This document shows positions 11,866 to 24,484 of a stretch of DNA of 64,000 nt, one piece after another. Origin of the DNA: Proteus appendicitidis. Its GTDB lineage: Bacteria > Pseudomonadota > Gammaproteobacteria > Enterobacterales > Enterobacteriaceae. Within the stretch, counting starts at the first letter, position 1; each line of letters begins with the position of its first letter. A model generated the notes under the pieces. The model did not search any database. It had not been told where the DNA came from and worked only from the letters and a program-made list of their open reading frames with translations. A program made the position numbers and the translations under genes. Where the stretch lies: contig NZ_CP127389.1 of NCBI RefSeq assembly GCF_030271835.1, positions 2,950,001 through 3,014,000 on the forward strand, read 5' to 3'.

Positions 11866-12873
11866 TTAACGCGCACGTCCTAAACTGCCTCGACGACATA
11901 AATCACGACGAATACGTGTAATTCCTGCTTGTGGTTTTTGTTCTTCTTCAAGACTTGCAAGAACAAGTTCTAACACACGTTCGGCAATATCACGATGTCG
12001 TTGAGCGACAGATAAAACAGGGCATTCAAGGAAATCCAATAACTCATGATCACCAAAAGTTGCAATGACCAATTGTGTTGGCAAACGCCCACTGCGTTGT
12101 AATGTCACATCCATAACCCCTTGTAATAAAGCAAAAGAGGTTGTGAATAACGCATCAGGCATTGGATTGTTATTTAACCATTCAGAAAAAGCAGCCGCAG
12201 CAGCTTCTCGTTCATAGCTATTTGCATATAGGTAGGTGACTTCTCTAGGATCATCTTTCCATACATTACGGAAACCTTGTTCACGTAAAAAACTCACAGA
12301 GAGTTCAGGAAGTGCGCCTAAATAGAGTACAGATTGCGAAGGGAATGCTTTTAATTCTGTTGCCAGCATTTTGGCATCTTCTAAGTCATCGCCAACAACA
12401 CTGATAAAATGTTCGCTTTCTAATGCTCGGTCTAACGCAATAATCGGTAATGAGCGATTCGCCCAACGCTGATAGAAAGGATGCTCTGGTGGCAATGCTG
12501 TTGAAACAATAATGGCATCAACTTGACGTTGCAGTAAGTGCTCCACACAACGAATTTCGTTGTCTGGTTGGTCTTCTGAACAGGCAATCAGTAATTGATA
12601 ACCGCGTTGACGCGCTTGTCGCTCAAGGTAATTTGCGATCCTGGTGTAACTGGTATTTTCCAAATCAGGAATAACCAAACCAATAGAACGTGTACGACCA
12701 GCACGTAATCCCGCGGCAACAGCGTTCGGGTGGTAATTATGCTCTCTGACCACCGCCATCACTTTTTCAACAGTCTTGTCACTTACACGGTACTGTTTCG
12801 CTTTACCATTAATGACATAACTTGCTGTTGTTCGTGAAACACCAGCCAAGCGGGCGATTTCATCCAGTTTCAC
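11866..12873 (-). CDS. cra: Cra (FruR), catabolite repressor/activator
   Basis: 335 residues, one more than E. coli Cra. LacI/GalR family: the N-terminal helix-turn-helix [20 protein letters not shown] and the hinge helix occupy about residues 1-55. A periplasmic-binding-like effector domain follows ([20 protein letters not shown] onward). Cra senses fructose-1-phosphate or fructose-1,6-bisphosphate and controls glycolysis and gluconeogenesis genes. It lies beside the dcw cluster, as in E. coli. The C-terminal LCRRGSLGR tail matches the family. Confidence 0.95.
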   Translation of the reverse strand: MKLDEIARLAGVSRTTASYVINGKAKQYRVSDKTVEKVMAVVREHNYHPNAVAAGLRAGRTRSIGLVIPDLENTSYTRIANYLERQARQRGYQLLIACSEDQPDNEIRCVEHLLQRQVDAIIVSTALPPEHPFYQRWANRSLPIIALDRALESEHFISVVGDDLEDAKMLATELKAFPSQSVLYLGALPELSVSFLREQGFRNVWKDDPREVTYLYANSYEREAAAAAFSEWLNNNPMPDALFTTSFALLQGVMDVTLQRSGRLPTQLVIATFGDHELLDFLECPVLSVAQRHRDIAERVLELVLASLEEEQKPQAGITRIRRDLCRRGSLGRAR

Positions 12874-13058
12874 ATTAGCCTCTTTTAATTATTAAATGTG
12901 TTATTTATTACATATTGCTATGAATTTCAGTCATCATGCTGATCTGAGTTTGCATTTTAACACAATTTACTGATAAAACCGTATGCGTCAACGTTTCCGT
13001 TTATGTCTTTTATCAATTATTTCAATCATTATTATCTATCAATAAGTAATTTCAAAAG

Positions 13059-13087
13059 AAAAAAGCACCATTTAGGTGCTTTTTCAT
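13059..13087 (-). terminator. Terminator of the acyl-CoA synthetase gene
   Basis: A strong AAAAAGCACC - ATTTA - GGTGCTTTTT hairpin ends about 10 bp before the stop of the synthetase gene. It reads as a rho-independent terminator on either strand, but the only gene ending here is on the minus strand. Confidence 0.85.
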
Positions 13088-13096
13088 CAATTAAAA

Positions 13097-14902
13097 TTAA
13101 TCTTGATACATTAATTCGATTTCATTTCGATAGCGTTCAAAAATAATTTTACGGCGAAGTTTCAATGTTGGTGTTAATTCACCCGATTCCATTGAAAAGC
13201 CTTCAGCAAGAAGAGTAAAGCGCTTAACTCGATGAAAACTTGCAAAGTTTTTTTGCATTTCGTGTAAACGTTCATCAAATAGCTCTTTAATTTTAGTGTG
13301 GCGTAATAATTCTATACGATCTTGATATTTTAGATTTAATGCACGGGCATGTTCTTCTAATGCATCAAAGCAAGGTACGATAAGTGCCGAAACAAATTTA
13401 CGGGTATCTGCGATCACCGCAATATGCTCAATAAAACGGTCTTGCCCTAATGTTCCTTCAATCATTTGTGGTGCAATGTATTTACCATTTGACGTTTTCA
13501 TTAAATCTTTTAAACGTTCCGTGATAAATAACATGCCATCACTATCAAGAGCACCTGCATCTCCAGTGCGTAACCATCCATCTTCTGTAAAGGCAGCGGC
13601 TGTATCTTCAGGCTTATTAAAATATCCTTTCATAACAATGCTGCCACGTACTTGGATTTCGTTTTCTGCACCAATACGCACTTCGATGCCCGGCAATGGA
13701 GTACCAATAGAGCCTAATTTATATTTGTTCTCTTCCCAGCACGAAACAGTGGCACAGGTTTCTGTCATACCATAGCCATATTTAATATTAATACCGGCTG
13801 CCAAGAAGAAGCGGATCACAGCATCATCTAAACGAGCGCCTGCCGCGGGTAAAAAGCGAACTCGCCCACCTAAAATTTGACGCACTGGACTTAACACTTT
13901 TTTATCTGCAAAACGATAGCATAAGCGGGAAATAAAGCCCTGTTGGCGCTGATTCAGTTGTGCTTCACGCTGTTTTTCACCCTGCTTTATCGCCCATTTA
14001 AAGATAAATTTACGAAACACGGAAGCTTGAGATACTTTATCTTGAATGGCGCTATACACTTTTTCATAAAAGCGAGGAACGGCACACATCACCGTAGGTT
14101 TAACCGCACTCATTGCCTCTCTGACAGCATGAGTGTCTGTTAAATACACGTTAACCGCGCCAGTGTGCATCACATAGAAGCTCCACGCGCGTTCAAAAAC
14201 GTGAGAAAGAGGTAAGAAACAGAGCGAAACATCTTTATCAGATAATGAGAGACGCTCATCATGTAGATAAAGTTGTGATGCCAAACTGGTATAGTCAAGC
14301 ATAACGCCTTTAGGCTCGCCTGTAGTTCCTGATGTATAAATCAGAGTAAACAGATCATCTAAATTGCATTCATTAATACGCTGTTTTAACTCATCATCAT
14401 GCTGAAATGTTGACTGGTTAATTAAATTTTCCAGATAGCATGAAGGTAGATTTTCGTTTAACACAACATCGGAGTTAAACACAATAATATGTTCAAGCTG
14501 AGGACATAACGCTAATAATTCAGAAACAATATCGTATTGCTTTTGGTCACCAATAAAAAGAATGCGAATATTCGCATCATTTAAAATGTAAGCGGCTTGT
14601 TCAACACTACTTGTTGCATAAAGAGGAACAGTTACTGCACGTAGCTGCAAAGAAGCAATATCAGCTAAAGACCAATCAATGGTATTTTGAGAAAAGATCC
14701 CAATGTTTTCTTGAACATCCACACCCATTTCTAACAATGCATTTGAGAGTGCGCGTGTTTTCTTTTCAACCACCTCCCAAGACATTTCGATATTGCACTT
14801 AGCATCCCACTGGCGATAAGCAATTTTATTTCCGCAATGCAAAAACTGCATCTGCAATCTTCTAATTATATGATAATCATTAAGATTATTATTAGCTATC
14901 AT
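13097..14902 (-). CDS. Long-chain fatty-acid-CoA ligase (FadD15/FAA1-type AMP-forming)
   Basis: 601 residues. An adenylate-forming enzyme that activates fatty acids to acyl-AMP and then acyl-CoA. The AMP-binding signature LIYTSGTTGEPKGVML lies near residue 188. LPLSHVFERAW, the adenine-binding YGYGMTETCATVSCW and the hinge region GWLRTGDAGALDSDGMLFITERLKD follow, with a C-terminal LTPTLKLRR. The long form with an FxR/FERAW motif resembles the FadD15/FAA1 subgroup rather than enteric FadD. No neighbour is functionally linked (cra and leuO flank it), so the physiological substrate is unknown. No signal peptide; cytoplasmic or membrane-peripheral. Confidence 0.88.
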   Translation of the reverse strand: MIANNNLNDYHIIRRLQMQFLHCGNKIAYRQWDAKCNIEMSWEVVEKKTRALSNALLEMGVDVQENIGIFSQNTIDWSLADIASLQLRAVTVPLYATSSVEQAAYILNDANIRILFIGDQKQYDIVSELLALCPQLEHIIVFNSDVVLNENLPSCYLENLINQSTFQHDDELKQRINECNLDDLFTLIYTSGTTGEPKGVMLDYTSLASQLYLHDERLSLSDKDVSLCFLPLSHVFERAWSFYVMHTGAVNVYLTDTHAVREAMSAVKPTVMCAVPRFYEKVYSAIQDKVSQASVFRKFIFKWAIKQGEKQREAQLNQRQQGFISRLCYRFADKKVLSPVRQILGGRVRFLPAAGARLDDAVIRFFLAAGINIKYGYGMTETCATVSCWEENKYKLGSIGTPLPGIEVRIGAENEIQVRGSIVMKGYFNKPEDTAAAFTEDGWLRTGDAGALDSDGMLFITERLKDLMKTSNGKYIAPQMIEGTLGQDRFIEHIAVIADTRKFVSALIVPCFDALEEHARALNLKYQDRIELLRHTKIKELFDERLHEMQKNFASFHRVKRFTLLAEGFSMESGELTPTLKLRRKIIFERYRNEIELMYQD

Positions 14903-15421
14903 AATTTTCCTGCTATTTATGGAAAAGCGACCGTGTTATGAAATCGAAATGAAGAAAATGTCTCTCTTACAATTTCAGCTTACACTTGTTCGCTGACTTA
15001 AATAAAAGTCTAAGTGATCCGCCAAAATAAAGGAATCCAATTTTACATAAATTTGTAAAATTGTGAGTTATGAGAAGTTTTGCCAAAAAAGACTATCTCA
15101 TTACAGTGAGAAAACTAAATATTACGATCTTATTTTCTATGGAAAGCCGAAAGAAAAAGATGATAAATAACAATAGGTAAGCATTATAACTCAATCAGTG
15201 ACAATATAAACAGAGGGGTATTATTGAAAAAAAATAGGTTCAACACGGTATAATATGAATAAGAGCTATTATTACAAAGAAAGGGCAAAAATAGTGACAG
15301 CAATCCAATTGAGTTTACCTAACCGCATAAACGCCATTTTGGTCATTAGCCGAATAGCTAACGTTATCTGCCACTATTTCTGCATAATTAGCAATAAATA
15401 CTAATTATGAGCAAAAACACT
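14903..15421. other. Intergenic region between the synthetase gene and leuO
   Basis: About 520 bp containing the promoter region of the synthetase gene and the downstream side of leuO. Only weak short stems are seen (TCTCA-TTACAG-TGAGA near 15097 and TTAGC-GCTAA near 15348). I see no ORF with a ribosome-binding site, no RNA gene and no repeat. Confidence 0.5.
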
Positions 15422-16366
15422 CTATTTTTGACAAACTTCACTTAATAAATTTTTCATCCATAAATGACCTTTATCTCGCGCTGTTGACTCATGCCAAATC
15501 AAGTAACATGGGCGCTCTGTTTTTTCCCAAGGTAACGACACTGCTTTAATACCTAATTGCTCAGAATAACTTTCAACTAACCATTTTGGTGCAATAGCGA
15601 CCAAATAAGTTCTGGAGACAATATTTAATACACTATTTAAATCGGTTCCTTGATAAGTGATTAAATCTTCCAACTGAGTATCTTTATAATAAGGCGCACT
15701 AAATGAACCAATATCATCTAAAGAAACAATAGAATGTTGCTCATTTAATAACATTTCTTGGGTCACACTCTCTTTAATACGAGGATGTTTATTAGAAACG
15801 ACCAAAACAACTTCGTCATTAAATAGTGGTTGTGAATGAAATTCAGCCTTTTCAAATTCCTTATAACTAATAAAGAACTCAACTTCTTGATATTTTAATT
15901 GGTGTTCTATATTGCTATTTAAATAAGACTTAATATTAACGTTAATATTAGGTGTTTCATTTTTAATTTGTTCAACTATTTTTGGTGCTAGTCTTATATC
16001 TAGAGGGCTACAAATAGATAAATTAAATATACGCTCACTTTGCTCTGGTTCAAATCCGGCTCCTGGAAGCTCGTTATGAACTAATTGTAAGGCTTGTCTT
16101 ACTGGACCAAAAAGTTGTTTAGCTCTTAATGTCGGTTGAATACCGCGTCCATAGCGAACAAATAATTCGTCATTAAACATAACTTTAAGGCGAGATACAG
16201 CATTACTTACTGCGGGTTGTGACATGCCCAGTACTTGTGCAGCACGGGTAACATTTTGCATTTGCATAACAGCATCAAATACCGTTAATAAATTAAGATC
16301 AACATTACGTAAATGCATATCTGCTGATTCTCTGCTGGTAACTGTTGCTGATGTGTAATCCGTCAT
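15422..16366 (-). CDS. leuO: LeuO, LysR-type global regulator
   Basis: 314 residues, the E. coli size. An N-terminal winged helix (about 20-80) holds [39 protein letters not shown], followed by a LysR effector domain. LeuO counteracts H-NS silencing and controls many stress and virulence loci. Its place divergent from leuABCD, separated by a long AT-rich intergenic region, is the conserved context and decides the name among LysR paralogues. Confidence 0.94.
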   Translation of the reverse strand: MTDYTSATVTSRESADMHLRNVDLNLLTVFDAVMQMQNVTRAAQVLGMSQPAVSNAVSRLKVMFNDELFVRYGRGIQPTLRAKQLFGPVRQALQLVHNELPGAGFEPEQSERIFNLSICSPLDIRLAPKIVEQIKNETPNINVNIKSYLNSNIEHQLKYQEVEFFISYKEFEKAEFHSQPLFNDEVVLVVSNKHPRIKESVTQEMLLNEQHSIVSLDDIGSFSAPYYKDTQLEDLITYQGTDLNSVLNIVSRTYLVAIAPKWLVESYSEQLGIKAVSLPWEKTERPCYLIWHESTARDKGHLWMKNLLSEVCQK

Positions 16367-17060
16367 TTCTTACTCCACTATGTTATCATAATAGCCAAAT
16401 AAATATTATTAACTAAGATATTATTAATAATAAATAAGCTTCAACTATCACTTAAACTATTTATTAAAATTTATTATTCATCATCCATGTATATAACTAA
16501 ACACATAAGTTTCATATCAATAAAAAAACATATTTCATATAAGGAATGAATTTTTATATTAAAATTACATGTATAGAAAATGATTATATCAATATATATT
16601 ACAACCTGTTTTACCTTCTGCCTTGCAAATAATAAAACAAAGTATGATAAAAATCATAATAAAATAATGTACTTTCATTCCTAAAATAGGTATCCGATAT
16701 CTATTATCTTTTATAATACAATGATTTTTATTCTTACATTCAAAACGTTGCTCACTTTTATCAATTATTCCTCCCCTAACTCCCTCTTTTTTCCCTATCA
16801 ACTGGCTGATTAAAAAAAAAGCAAACAATTGTTTAATTTTTCATTTCACTCTTTTTCAAACAACGTATGGAACATTAACCTAATCAATGAATGCTTGATA
16901 GTTATAATCATTAGTAAAAATTTAGATATTAGTCAGAATCACTATGAAAAATTTATAAATAACACTGGGAAATGAATTAATAAATTCCAACACTTGACAT
17001 CTTTATTGGTATTAGGTATCAATAAATACAGATTATTGAGAACTTATCTAAGGATGTTTC
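16367..17060. other. AT-rich leuO-leuL divergent intergenic region
   Basis: About 690 bp, strikingly AT-rich with long A and T runs, holding the leuO promoter on the left and the leuLABCD promoter on the right. In enterics the equivalent stretch is silenced by H-NS and controlled by LeuO; that is inferred here from context and composition. A short open frame at 16589-16828 is not supported as a gene. Confidence 0.6.
16994..17022 (+). promoter_or_regulatory. leuLABCD promoter
   Basis: A consensus TTGACA (16994-16999) is followed after 17 bp by TATCAA (17017-17022), placing the start of transcription near 17029, about 30 bp before the leuL ATG. The spacer and -10 overlap an imperfect inverted repeat (TTATTGGTAT / GTATCAATAA, about 17002-17024) that could bind a regulator such as LeuO. 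Confidence 0.75.
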
Positions 17061-17138
17061 ATGTTGAACGCAATTTTACTATCAAGCCTACTACTACTCG
17101 CAACTTTGATGCGCGGTCGGCTTATGGGTAAAAAGTGA
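17061..17138 (+). CDS. leuL: LeuL, leucine operon leader peptide
   Basis: A 25-residue peptide, [20 protein letters not shown] plus LMGKK, with four consecutive leucine codons (cta cta cta ctc) and nine leucines in all. Translation across the Leu codons senses charged tRNA-Leu and decides whether the downstream attenuator forms. The ATG follows AAGGATG-type sequence with suitable spacing. The attenuator hairpin lies 23 bp after the stop. Confidence 0.93.
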   Translation: MLNAILLSSLLLLATLMRGRLMGKK

Positions 17139-17160
17139 AACACACCTGCCCTTAGAGAGA

Positions 17161-17188
17161 AAACCCGCGCTAGTCGCGGGTTTTTTTA
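17161..17188 (+). terminator. leu operon attenuator
   Basis: AAACCCGCG - CTAGT - CGCGGGTTT followed by a run of T sits between leuL and leuA. It is a typical rho-independent hairpin and the only strong one in the leader, so it is the transcription attenuator. Leucine starvation should prevent its formation. Confidence 0.92.
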
Positions 17189-17235
17189 TACCTGGGAGAG
17201 CGCAAACAGCAAATAAAAAGAGAAAGGAACAGATT

Positions 17236-19889
<2,654 letters not shown>

Positions 19890-19890
19890 C

Positions 19891-21300
19891 ATGGGTAAAA
19901 CATTATATCAAAAAATTTATGATGCACATGTTGTCAGAGAAGTGAGTGATGAAACACCCATTCTGTATATCGATAGACATTTAGTGCATGAAGTGACATC
20001 ACCTCAAGCCTTTGATGGATTAAGGACAAAAGGTCGCCCTGTTCGTCAACCGAATAAAACCTTTGCAACGATGGATCATAACGTATCAACACAAACTAAA
20101 GATATTAATGCTTGTGGTGATATGGCAAGAATTCAAATGCAAGAGTTAATGAAAAACTGCCAAGAGTTTGGTGTCACACTGTATGACTTAAACCATCCTT
20201 ATCAAGGGATTGTTCATGTAATGGGGCCAGAACAAGGCTTAACCTTACCGGGAATGACTATTGTTTGCGGTGATTCACATACAGCAACTCATGGTGCTTT
20301 TGGTTCATTAGCTTTTGGGATTGGGACTTCTGAAGTTGAACATGTTTTAGCAACGCAGACCTTAAAGCAGTCTCGTGCTAAAACATTAAAGATAGAAGTT
20401 CAGGGAAAAACCGCCATTGGGATCACAGCAAAAGACATCGTATTAGCCATTATCGGCAGATTAGGCAGTGCAGGTGGAACAGGTTATATCGTTGAATTTG
20501 CAGGTGAAGCCATTGAAGCCTTAAGCATGGAAGGTCGAATGACCTTATGCAACATGGCGATTGAGATGGGTGCTAAAGCGGGTTTAGTCGCACCCGATGA
20601 CACCACTTTTGATTACTTAAAAGGGCGTCAATTTGCGCCTAAAGATCAAGCATGGGATGAAGCCGTCGCTTATTGGAGAACCTTAAAATCTGATGATGAT
20701 GCAACTTTTGATGCCACGGTGACTATTAATGCTGCCGATATCGCACCACAAGTTACATGGGGCACCAATCCAGGGCAAGTTATTGCTATTGACCAAATAG
20801 TTCCGTTATTAGATAGCTTTAGTGATCCGGTTGAACGCGCATCTGCTGAAAAAGCCTTAGCTTATATGGGATTAAGTGAAGGTGTTAACTTAACCGATGT
20901 CGCTATCGACAAAGTCTTTATAGGTTCTTGTACAAACTCGCGCATTGAAGATTTACGAGCGGCTGCTGAAATTGCAAAAGGTCATAAAGTTGCATCTCAT
21001 GTTCAAGCGATTGTTGTTCCGGGCTCAGGACCTGTTAAAGCTCAAGCAGAAGCAGAAGGTTTAGATAAAATCTTTATTGAAGCTGGTTTTGAATGGCGCT
21101 TACCGGGTTGTTCAATGTGTTTGGCAATGAATAACGACCGATTAAATCCGGGTGAACGTTGTGCATCCACCAGCAACCGTAACTTTGAAGGTCGCCAAGG
21201 TCGTGGAGGTCGAACACACTTAGTCAGTCCTGCAATGGCAGCGGCAGCGGCTATTAACGGTCATTTTGCAGATGTTCGTACATTTGCAGTGGCATCTTAA
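19891..21300 (+). CDS. leuC: LeuC, 3-isopropylmalate dehydratase large subunit
   Basis: 469 residues starting [15 protein letters not shown] at 19891; upstream in-frame codons lie inside leuB and are not used. An aconitase-family [4Fe-4S] enzyme that isomerises 2- to 3-isopropylmalate together with LeuD. Cluster cysteines C347 (GSCTNSR), C407 and C410 (PGCSMCL) are present at the same numbers as in E. coli. DHNVSTQ and [12 protein letters not shown], the substrate and cluster motifs, are intact. Confidence 0.96.
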   Translation: MGKTLYQKIYDAHVVREVSDETPILYIDRHLVHEVTSPQAFDGLRTKGRPVRQPNKTFATMDHNVSTQTKDINACGDMARIQMQELMKNCQEFGVTLYDLNHPYQGIVHVMGPEQGLTLPGMTIVCGDSHTATHGAFGSLAFGIGTSEVEHVLATQTLKQSRAKTLKIEVQGKTAIGITAKDIVLAIIGRLGSAGGTGYIVEFAGEAIEALSMEGRMTLCNMAIEMGAKAGLVAPDDTTFDYLKGRQFAPKDQAWDEAVAYWRTLKSDDDATFDATVTINAADIAPQVTWGTNPGQVIAIDQIVPLLDSFSDPVERASAEKALAYMGLSEGVNLTDVAIDKVFIGSCTNSRIEDLRAAAEIAKGHKVASHVQAIVVPGSGPVKAQAEAEGLDKIFIEAGFEWRLPGCSMCLAMNNDRLNPGERCASTSNRNFEGRQGRGGRTHLVSPAMAAAAAINGHFADVRTFAVAS

Positions 21301-21311
21301 AGGAGAACATG

Positions 21312-21914
21312 ATGAATAAATTTACTCAACACACGGGTATTGCGGTTCCTTTAGATGCGGCAAATGTGGATACCGATGCCATTATTCCTAAGCAATTTTT
21401 ACAGAAAGTAACGCGTACTGGTTTTGGTAAGCACTTGTTTCATGATTGGCGTTTTCTGGATGATGAAGGCACACAGCCTAATCCTACATTTATTTTAAAT
21501 CAGCCAATTTATCAAGGTGCTTCTATTTTATTAGCACGAGAAAACTTTGGTTGTGGATCATCTCGTGAACACGCACCTTGGGCATTAACTGATTATGGTT
21601 TTCATGCTGTTATCGCCCCCAGTTTTGCTGATATTTTTTACGGAAATTCATTTAATAATCAATTATTACCAATCAAATTAAGTGATGATGAAGTCTCACA
21701 ATTATTTGACTGGGTAAAAGAACATGCGGGTACACCGATTACTGTCGATTTAGTGGCACAAGAGGTCAGAGCGGGTGAATTACATTTCTCTTTTGAAATC
21801 GACTCATTTCGCCGCCACTGCATGATTGAAGGATTAGACAGTATTGGATTAACGCTACAACACCAAGATGATATTAGTGCGTATGAAGCAAAACAGCCCG
21901 CCTTTATGCGCTAA
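21312..21914 (+). CDS. leuD: LeuD, 3-isopropylmalate dehydratase small subunit
   Basis: 200 residues from the second of two adjacent ATGs ([20 protein letters not shown]). AGGAGA at 21301-21306 is 5 nt before this ATG but only 2 nt before the first at 21309, so 21312 is preferred. It forms the swivel domain partner of Leu[14 protein letters not shown] and the substrate-loop [16 protein letters not shown] are characteristic. Last gene of the operon, followed by a terminator. Confidence 0.95.
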   Translation: MNKFTQHTGIAVPLDAANVDTDAIIPKQFLQKVTRTGFGKHLFHDWRFLDDEGTQPNPTFILNQPIYQGASILLARENFGCGSSREHAPWALTDYGFHAVIAPSFADIFYGNSFNNQLLPIKLSDDEVSQLFDWVKEHAGTPITVDLVAQEVRAGELHFSFEIDSFRRHCMIEGLDSIGLTLQHQDDISAYEAKQPAFMR

Positions 21915-21969
21915 CTAAAGTCATTTTTCACCTTCTTCTACTTTCTGTGATGTTTACTTTGTCATTCTT

Positions 21970-21998
21970 GCCGTAAATTCATTTACGGCTTTTTTTTT
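21970..21998 (+). terminator. leuABCD terminator
   Basis: GCCGTAAAT - TC - ATTTACGGC followed by nine T, about 55 bp after the leuD stop. A strong rho-independent terminator on the plus strand. Confidence 0.92.
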
Positions 21999-21999
21999 G

Positions 22000-22130
22000 C
22001 CTAATAAAAAAGCCAGTGATTAAACATCACTGGCCGGTAATCACCGAATGCTCAAATGGGGGAGTCTGTCAGTATTCGTAATTTGTGATAACTAACATGA
22101 GAGCTAACTTTAAACACAGACATTATCGGT
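22000..22130 (-). ncRNA. sgrS: Candidate SgrS small RNA
   Basis: On the minus strand, divergent from sgrR as in E. coli, a GCCAGTGAT - GTTTA - ATCACTGGC hairpin followed by TTTTTT (22005-22033) makes a classic sRNA 3' end. Just before it lies a small GGT-GATT-ACC stem and a segment (22042-22065) containing TTTGAGCATTCGGTG. That segment resembles the E. coli SgrS seed TGACTGAGTATTGGTG, which pairs with ptsG mRNA. The 5' end is estimated; I could not place a convincing promoter. No SgrT-like small ORF is visible (the only short frame encodes 9 residues). SgrS relieves glucose-phosphate stress by silencing sugar transporters with Hfq. The call rests on position, terminator and the short seed-like match. 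Confidence 0.62.
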
Positions 22131-22181
22131 CTAATATAAGGAAATTAAAATTGATCACTTTATCAAGGGATTTCCTCTTTT

Positions 22182-23861
22182 ATGACCTCACCCCGCTTAG
22201 AGTTACAATTTATTCGCTTATGGCAAGCCTTTCAGGGAAAAGCAACTGAAACAACATTACAAGAATTAGCACAAACCCTGCATTGCACACGTCGTCATGT
22301 CCGCTCTTTATTAAATAAGATGCAAGAAACGGGTTGGATAAATTGGCAAGCAGAAGTCGGTCGAGGTAAAAAATCGACGCTTATTTTTCACTCTAATGCG
22401 CTAGAGATCCAACAAAATCGCGCTGAAAGATTAATAGAAGAGAATGATATTGAAAAGCTTGTCGCACTAATGGGTGATAAAGATTCTGTACGCCAAATGG
22501 TGCTTTCACAAATTGAAAAAAGCTTTCATCCCGGTCAACAACTACTGCGCATTATTTACTATCGTCCCTTTAGAAATTTATTACCGGGCACACCATTAAG
22601 ACGTTCTGAACTACATTTAATGAGTCAGATATTCAACTCATTAATACACTTAAAAGAGGAAAATGGGGAAATTGAAGCTGAATTAGCGCATCATTGGCAA
22701 ATGATCACAGAGCAACATTGGCGATTTTATTTGCGCCCTGCTGTCTATTTCCATCATGGTCGTGAACTCACTCTTGCAGATATCAGCACTTCTTTAATGA
22801 GAATGAAACACTGCAACCCTCTTTATGCACATATAGAACAAATTTCCTCGCCTCAACCTTATGTACTCGATATTTATTTAAGCGAAGCAGATAAGCAATT
22901 TGCAACGTTATTAGGTAGTCCACAAGCTGTTATTTTACCGCAAGAATGGGCATCACTTCCCTCTTTTGCACAGCACCCTATTGGCACTGGCGCTTATCAA
23001 GTTATCGCTAATGATAAAAATAAGCTGCAAATCAAAGCCTTTAATCGCTATTTTGGCTTACGGGCGCTATTGGATGAAATTGATATTTGGGTCGTTCCTG
23101 AACTAAATAACAAAATGGTTTGTTCAACTATTCATTTAACGGACGATGATACCAATAAAAATCCACTAGAAAGTCGTAAAGAAGAAGGATGTTATTTTCT
23201 TCTCTATGATAGTCGCTCGAAGCAGTGCCAACAGACTGAAATAAGAGAATGGTTAAGCAGTGTATTAACCCCTGTTAATATGCTCACACATTGCGATCCT
23301 TTCTATCAACGTCATTGGTTTCCAGCTTATGGGTTATTACTTCATTGGCATCACAGTAAATTAATACGCCAGCATCCTAAACCGACTTCATTAACAAAGC
23401 TCACTGTTACTCTTTATAAAGAGCATCATGAATACAGCACTATTGCAGACTTAATAAAAAGTATTTTATCTCAATATGATATTGAACTGACCATTCAAGT
23501 GCTGGATTATGAACAATGGTATTACGGTGAAGCTGAGAGTGATATTTGGTTGGCGACAGTAAACTTTTATAAGCCTTTAGAGTTCTCAATTTTTGCTGCA
23601 CTTTATGAGTTACCACTCTTTCACCAATGTTTGGGCGCATCGTTCTCACAAGAGCTAACATTATGGCACCAAAAATCTTTGCCTCTTGAAGAGTGGTGTC
23701 GCCAGCTAACACAAGATATTTGGCTTTATCCTTTATTTCACCATTTATTAGAGCTACAAGGGCAGAGAACCATACGAGGTGTCAAAATGAATACTTTTGG
23801 TTGGTTTGATTTTAAATCAGCGTGGTTTACACCTGATATTGATATACCAAGATTAAAATAG
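22182..23861 (+). CDS. sgrR: SgrR, sugar-phosphate stress transcriptional regulator
   Basis: 559 residues (E. coli 551). An N-terminal winged helix (about 1-115) with TLHCTRRHVRSLLNKMQETGW is followed by a solute-binding (SBP5-like) domain starting near residue 160 (YYRPFRNLLPGTPLRRSE). The near-identical C-terminal MNTFGWFDFKSAWF is diagnostic of SgrR. In enterics SgrR activates sgrS under phosphosugar stress. A candidate sgrS lies directly upstream and divergent. The thiBPQ operon that follows sgrR in E. coli is absent here. Confidence 0.95.
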   Translation: MTSPRLELQFIRLWQAFQGKATETTLQELAQTLHCTRRHVRSLLNKMQETGWINWQAEVGRGKKSTLIFHSNALEIQQNRAERLIEENDIEKLVALMGDKDSVRQMVLSQIEKSFHPGQQLLRIIYYRPFRNLLPGTPLRRSELHLMSQIFNSLIHLKEENGEIEAELAHHWQMITEQHWRFYLRPAVYFHHGRELTLADISTSLMRMKHCNPLYAHIEQISSPQPYVLDIYLSEADKQFATLLGSPQAVILPQEWASLPSFAQHPIGTGAYQVIANDKNKLQIKAFNRYFGLRALLDEIDIWVVPELNNKMVCSTIHLTDDDTNKNPLESRKEEGCYFLLYDSRSKQCQQTEIREWLSSVLTPVNMLTHCDPFYQRHWFPAYGLLLHWHHSKLIRQHPKPTSLTKLTVTLYKEHHEYSTIADLIKSILSQYDIELTIQVLDYEQWYYGEAESDIWLATVNFYKPLEFSIFAALYELPLFHQCLGASFSQELTLWHQKSLPLEEWCRQLTQDIWLYPLFHHLLELQGQRTIRGVKMNTFGWFDFKSAWFTPDIDIPRLK

Positions 23862-24484
23862 GTTATCGTCTCTTTTCCGTGTGCAAATTAGCCATTATTT
23901 ACGTTAATTCACAGAAACCTTGAAAGTTATAAACACCCACATAAATGCTTAGGGGATTTATTCACTTTTTCTGTGGATATCTATGTGAAAAAGAGTGAGA
24001 TAATCAGGGTATAGTTTTTATATTGTTAGAAAGGCTGTTGATACAATTTTTAAAATATCACTTATAATTCAAATTAGTAGCTAGATTTCAATGCCTATTT
24101 CAGCGATTGGATAAAACAATTAAAATACACACCTGCTTAAATCGCGCAAAAAATAGCCACAGGGTGTTTTATCCACAGGTTATGCCGATTAGTTAGACAA
24201 AATAGGATAATTTTGGCAAATATCTGCAAAAGTCAAGGCTGTAAATCAGAACAGTGATCTCACTTTCTGTGAGTTATCCCATAAAGCTGTGGATAACCTA
24301 GTGTAAAAGCCTGTTTATGATTTCAGGATAACCGTGCACAACTTGGAATTATAAATTTCAATTGGCGAGTTAACTCAAAAAAATGATGATATATCATGCT
24401 ATTATGATTTAAATAAAATAAAGCTAAATACGTTATCAATAACCTGTTTTTTCTGTCTATTATTTATACAAGAAGATAATAACT
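23862..24484. other. sgrR-mutH intergenic region with DnaA-box-like sites
   Basis: 620 bp, AT-rich and non-coding. It contains two exact TTATCCACA nonamers in opposite orientation (24169-24177 plus, 24288-24296 minus). Near matches occur at 23958-23966 (TTATTCACT), 23972-23980 (minus, ATATCCACA) and 24331-24339 (minus, TTGTGCACG). Such nonamers are the high-affinity DnaA binding sequence. GATC sites are scarce and the standard oriC gene neighbours are absent, so this is not oriC. The mutH promoter must lie at the right end. Confidence 0.5.

Noticed and set aside
16589..16828. 79-codon minus-strand frame upstream of leuO
   Set aside because: Lies in very AT-rich regulatory DNA, has no ribosome-binding site, composition is like random A/T sequence, and no recognisable protein features.
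17161..17188. Possible leuL-downstream hairpin as an ordinary operon terminator
   Set aside because: It lies between the leader peptide and leuA in the attenuator position, so it was called an attenuator instead.
22081..22130. SgrT-like small protein inside the candidate sgrS
   Set aside because: The only frame encodes nine residues (MLVITNYEY) with no resemblance to SgrT and no ribosome-binding site.
23862..24484. Reading the DnaA-box cluster as the chromosomal origin oriC
   Set aside because: GATC sites are scarce, no AT-rich 13-mers were recognised, and mnmG/mioC or dnaA are not beside it. Kept only as a possible DnaA titration or regulatory site.
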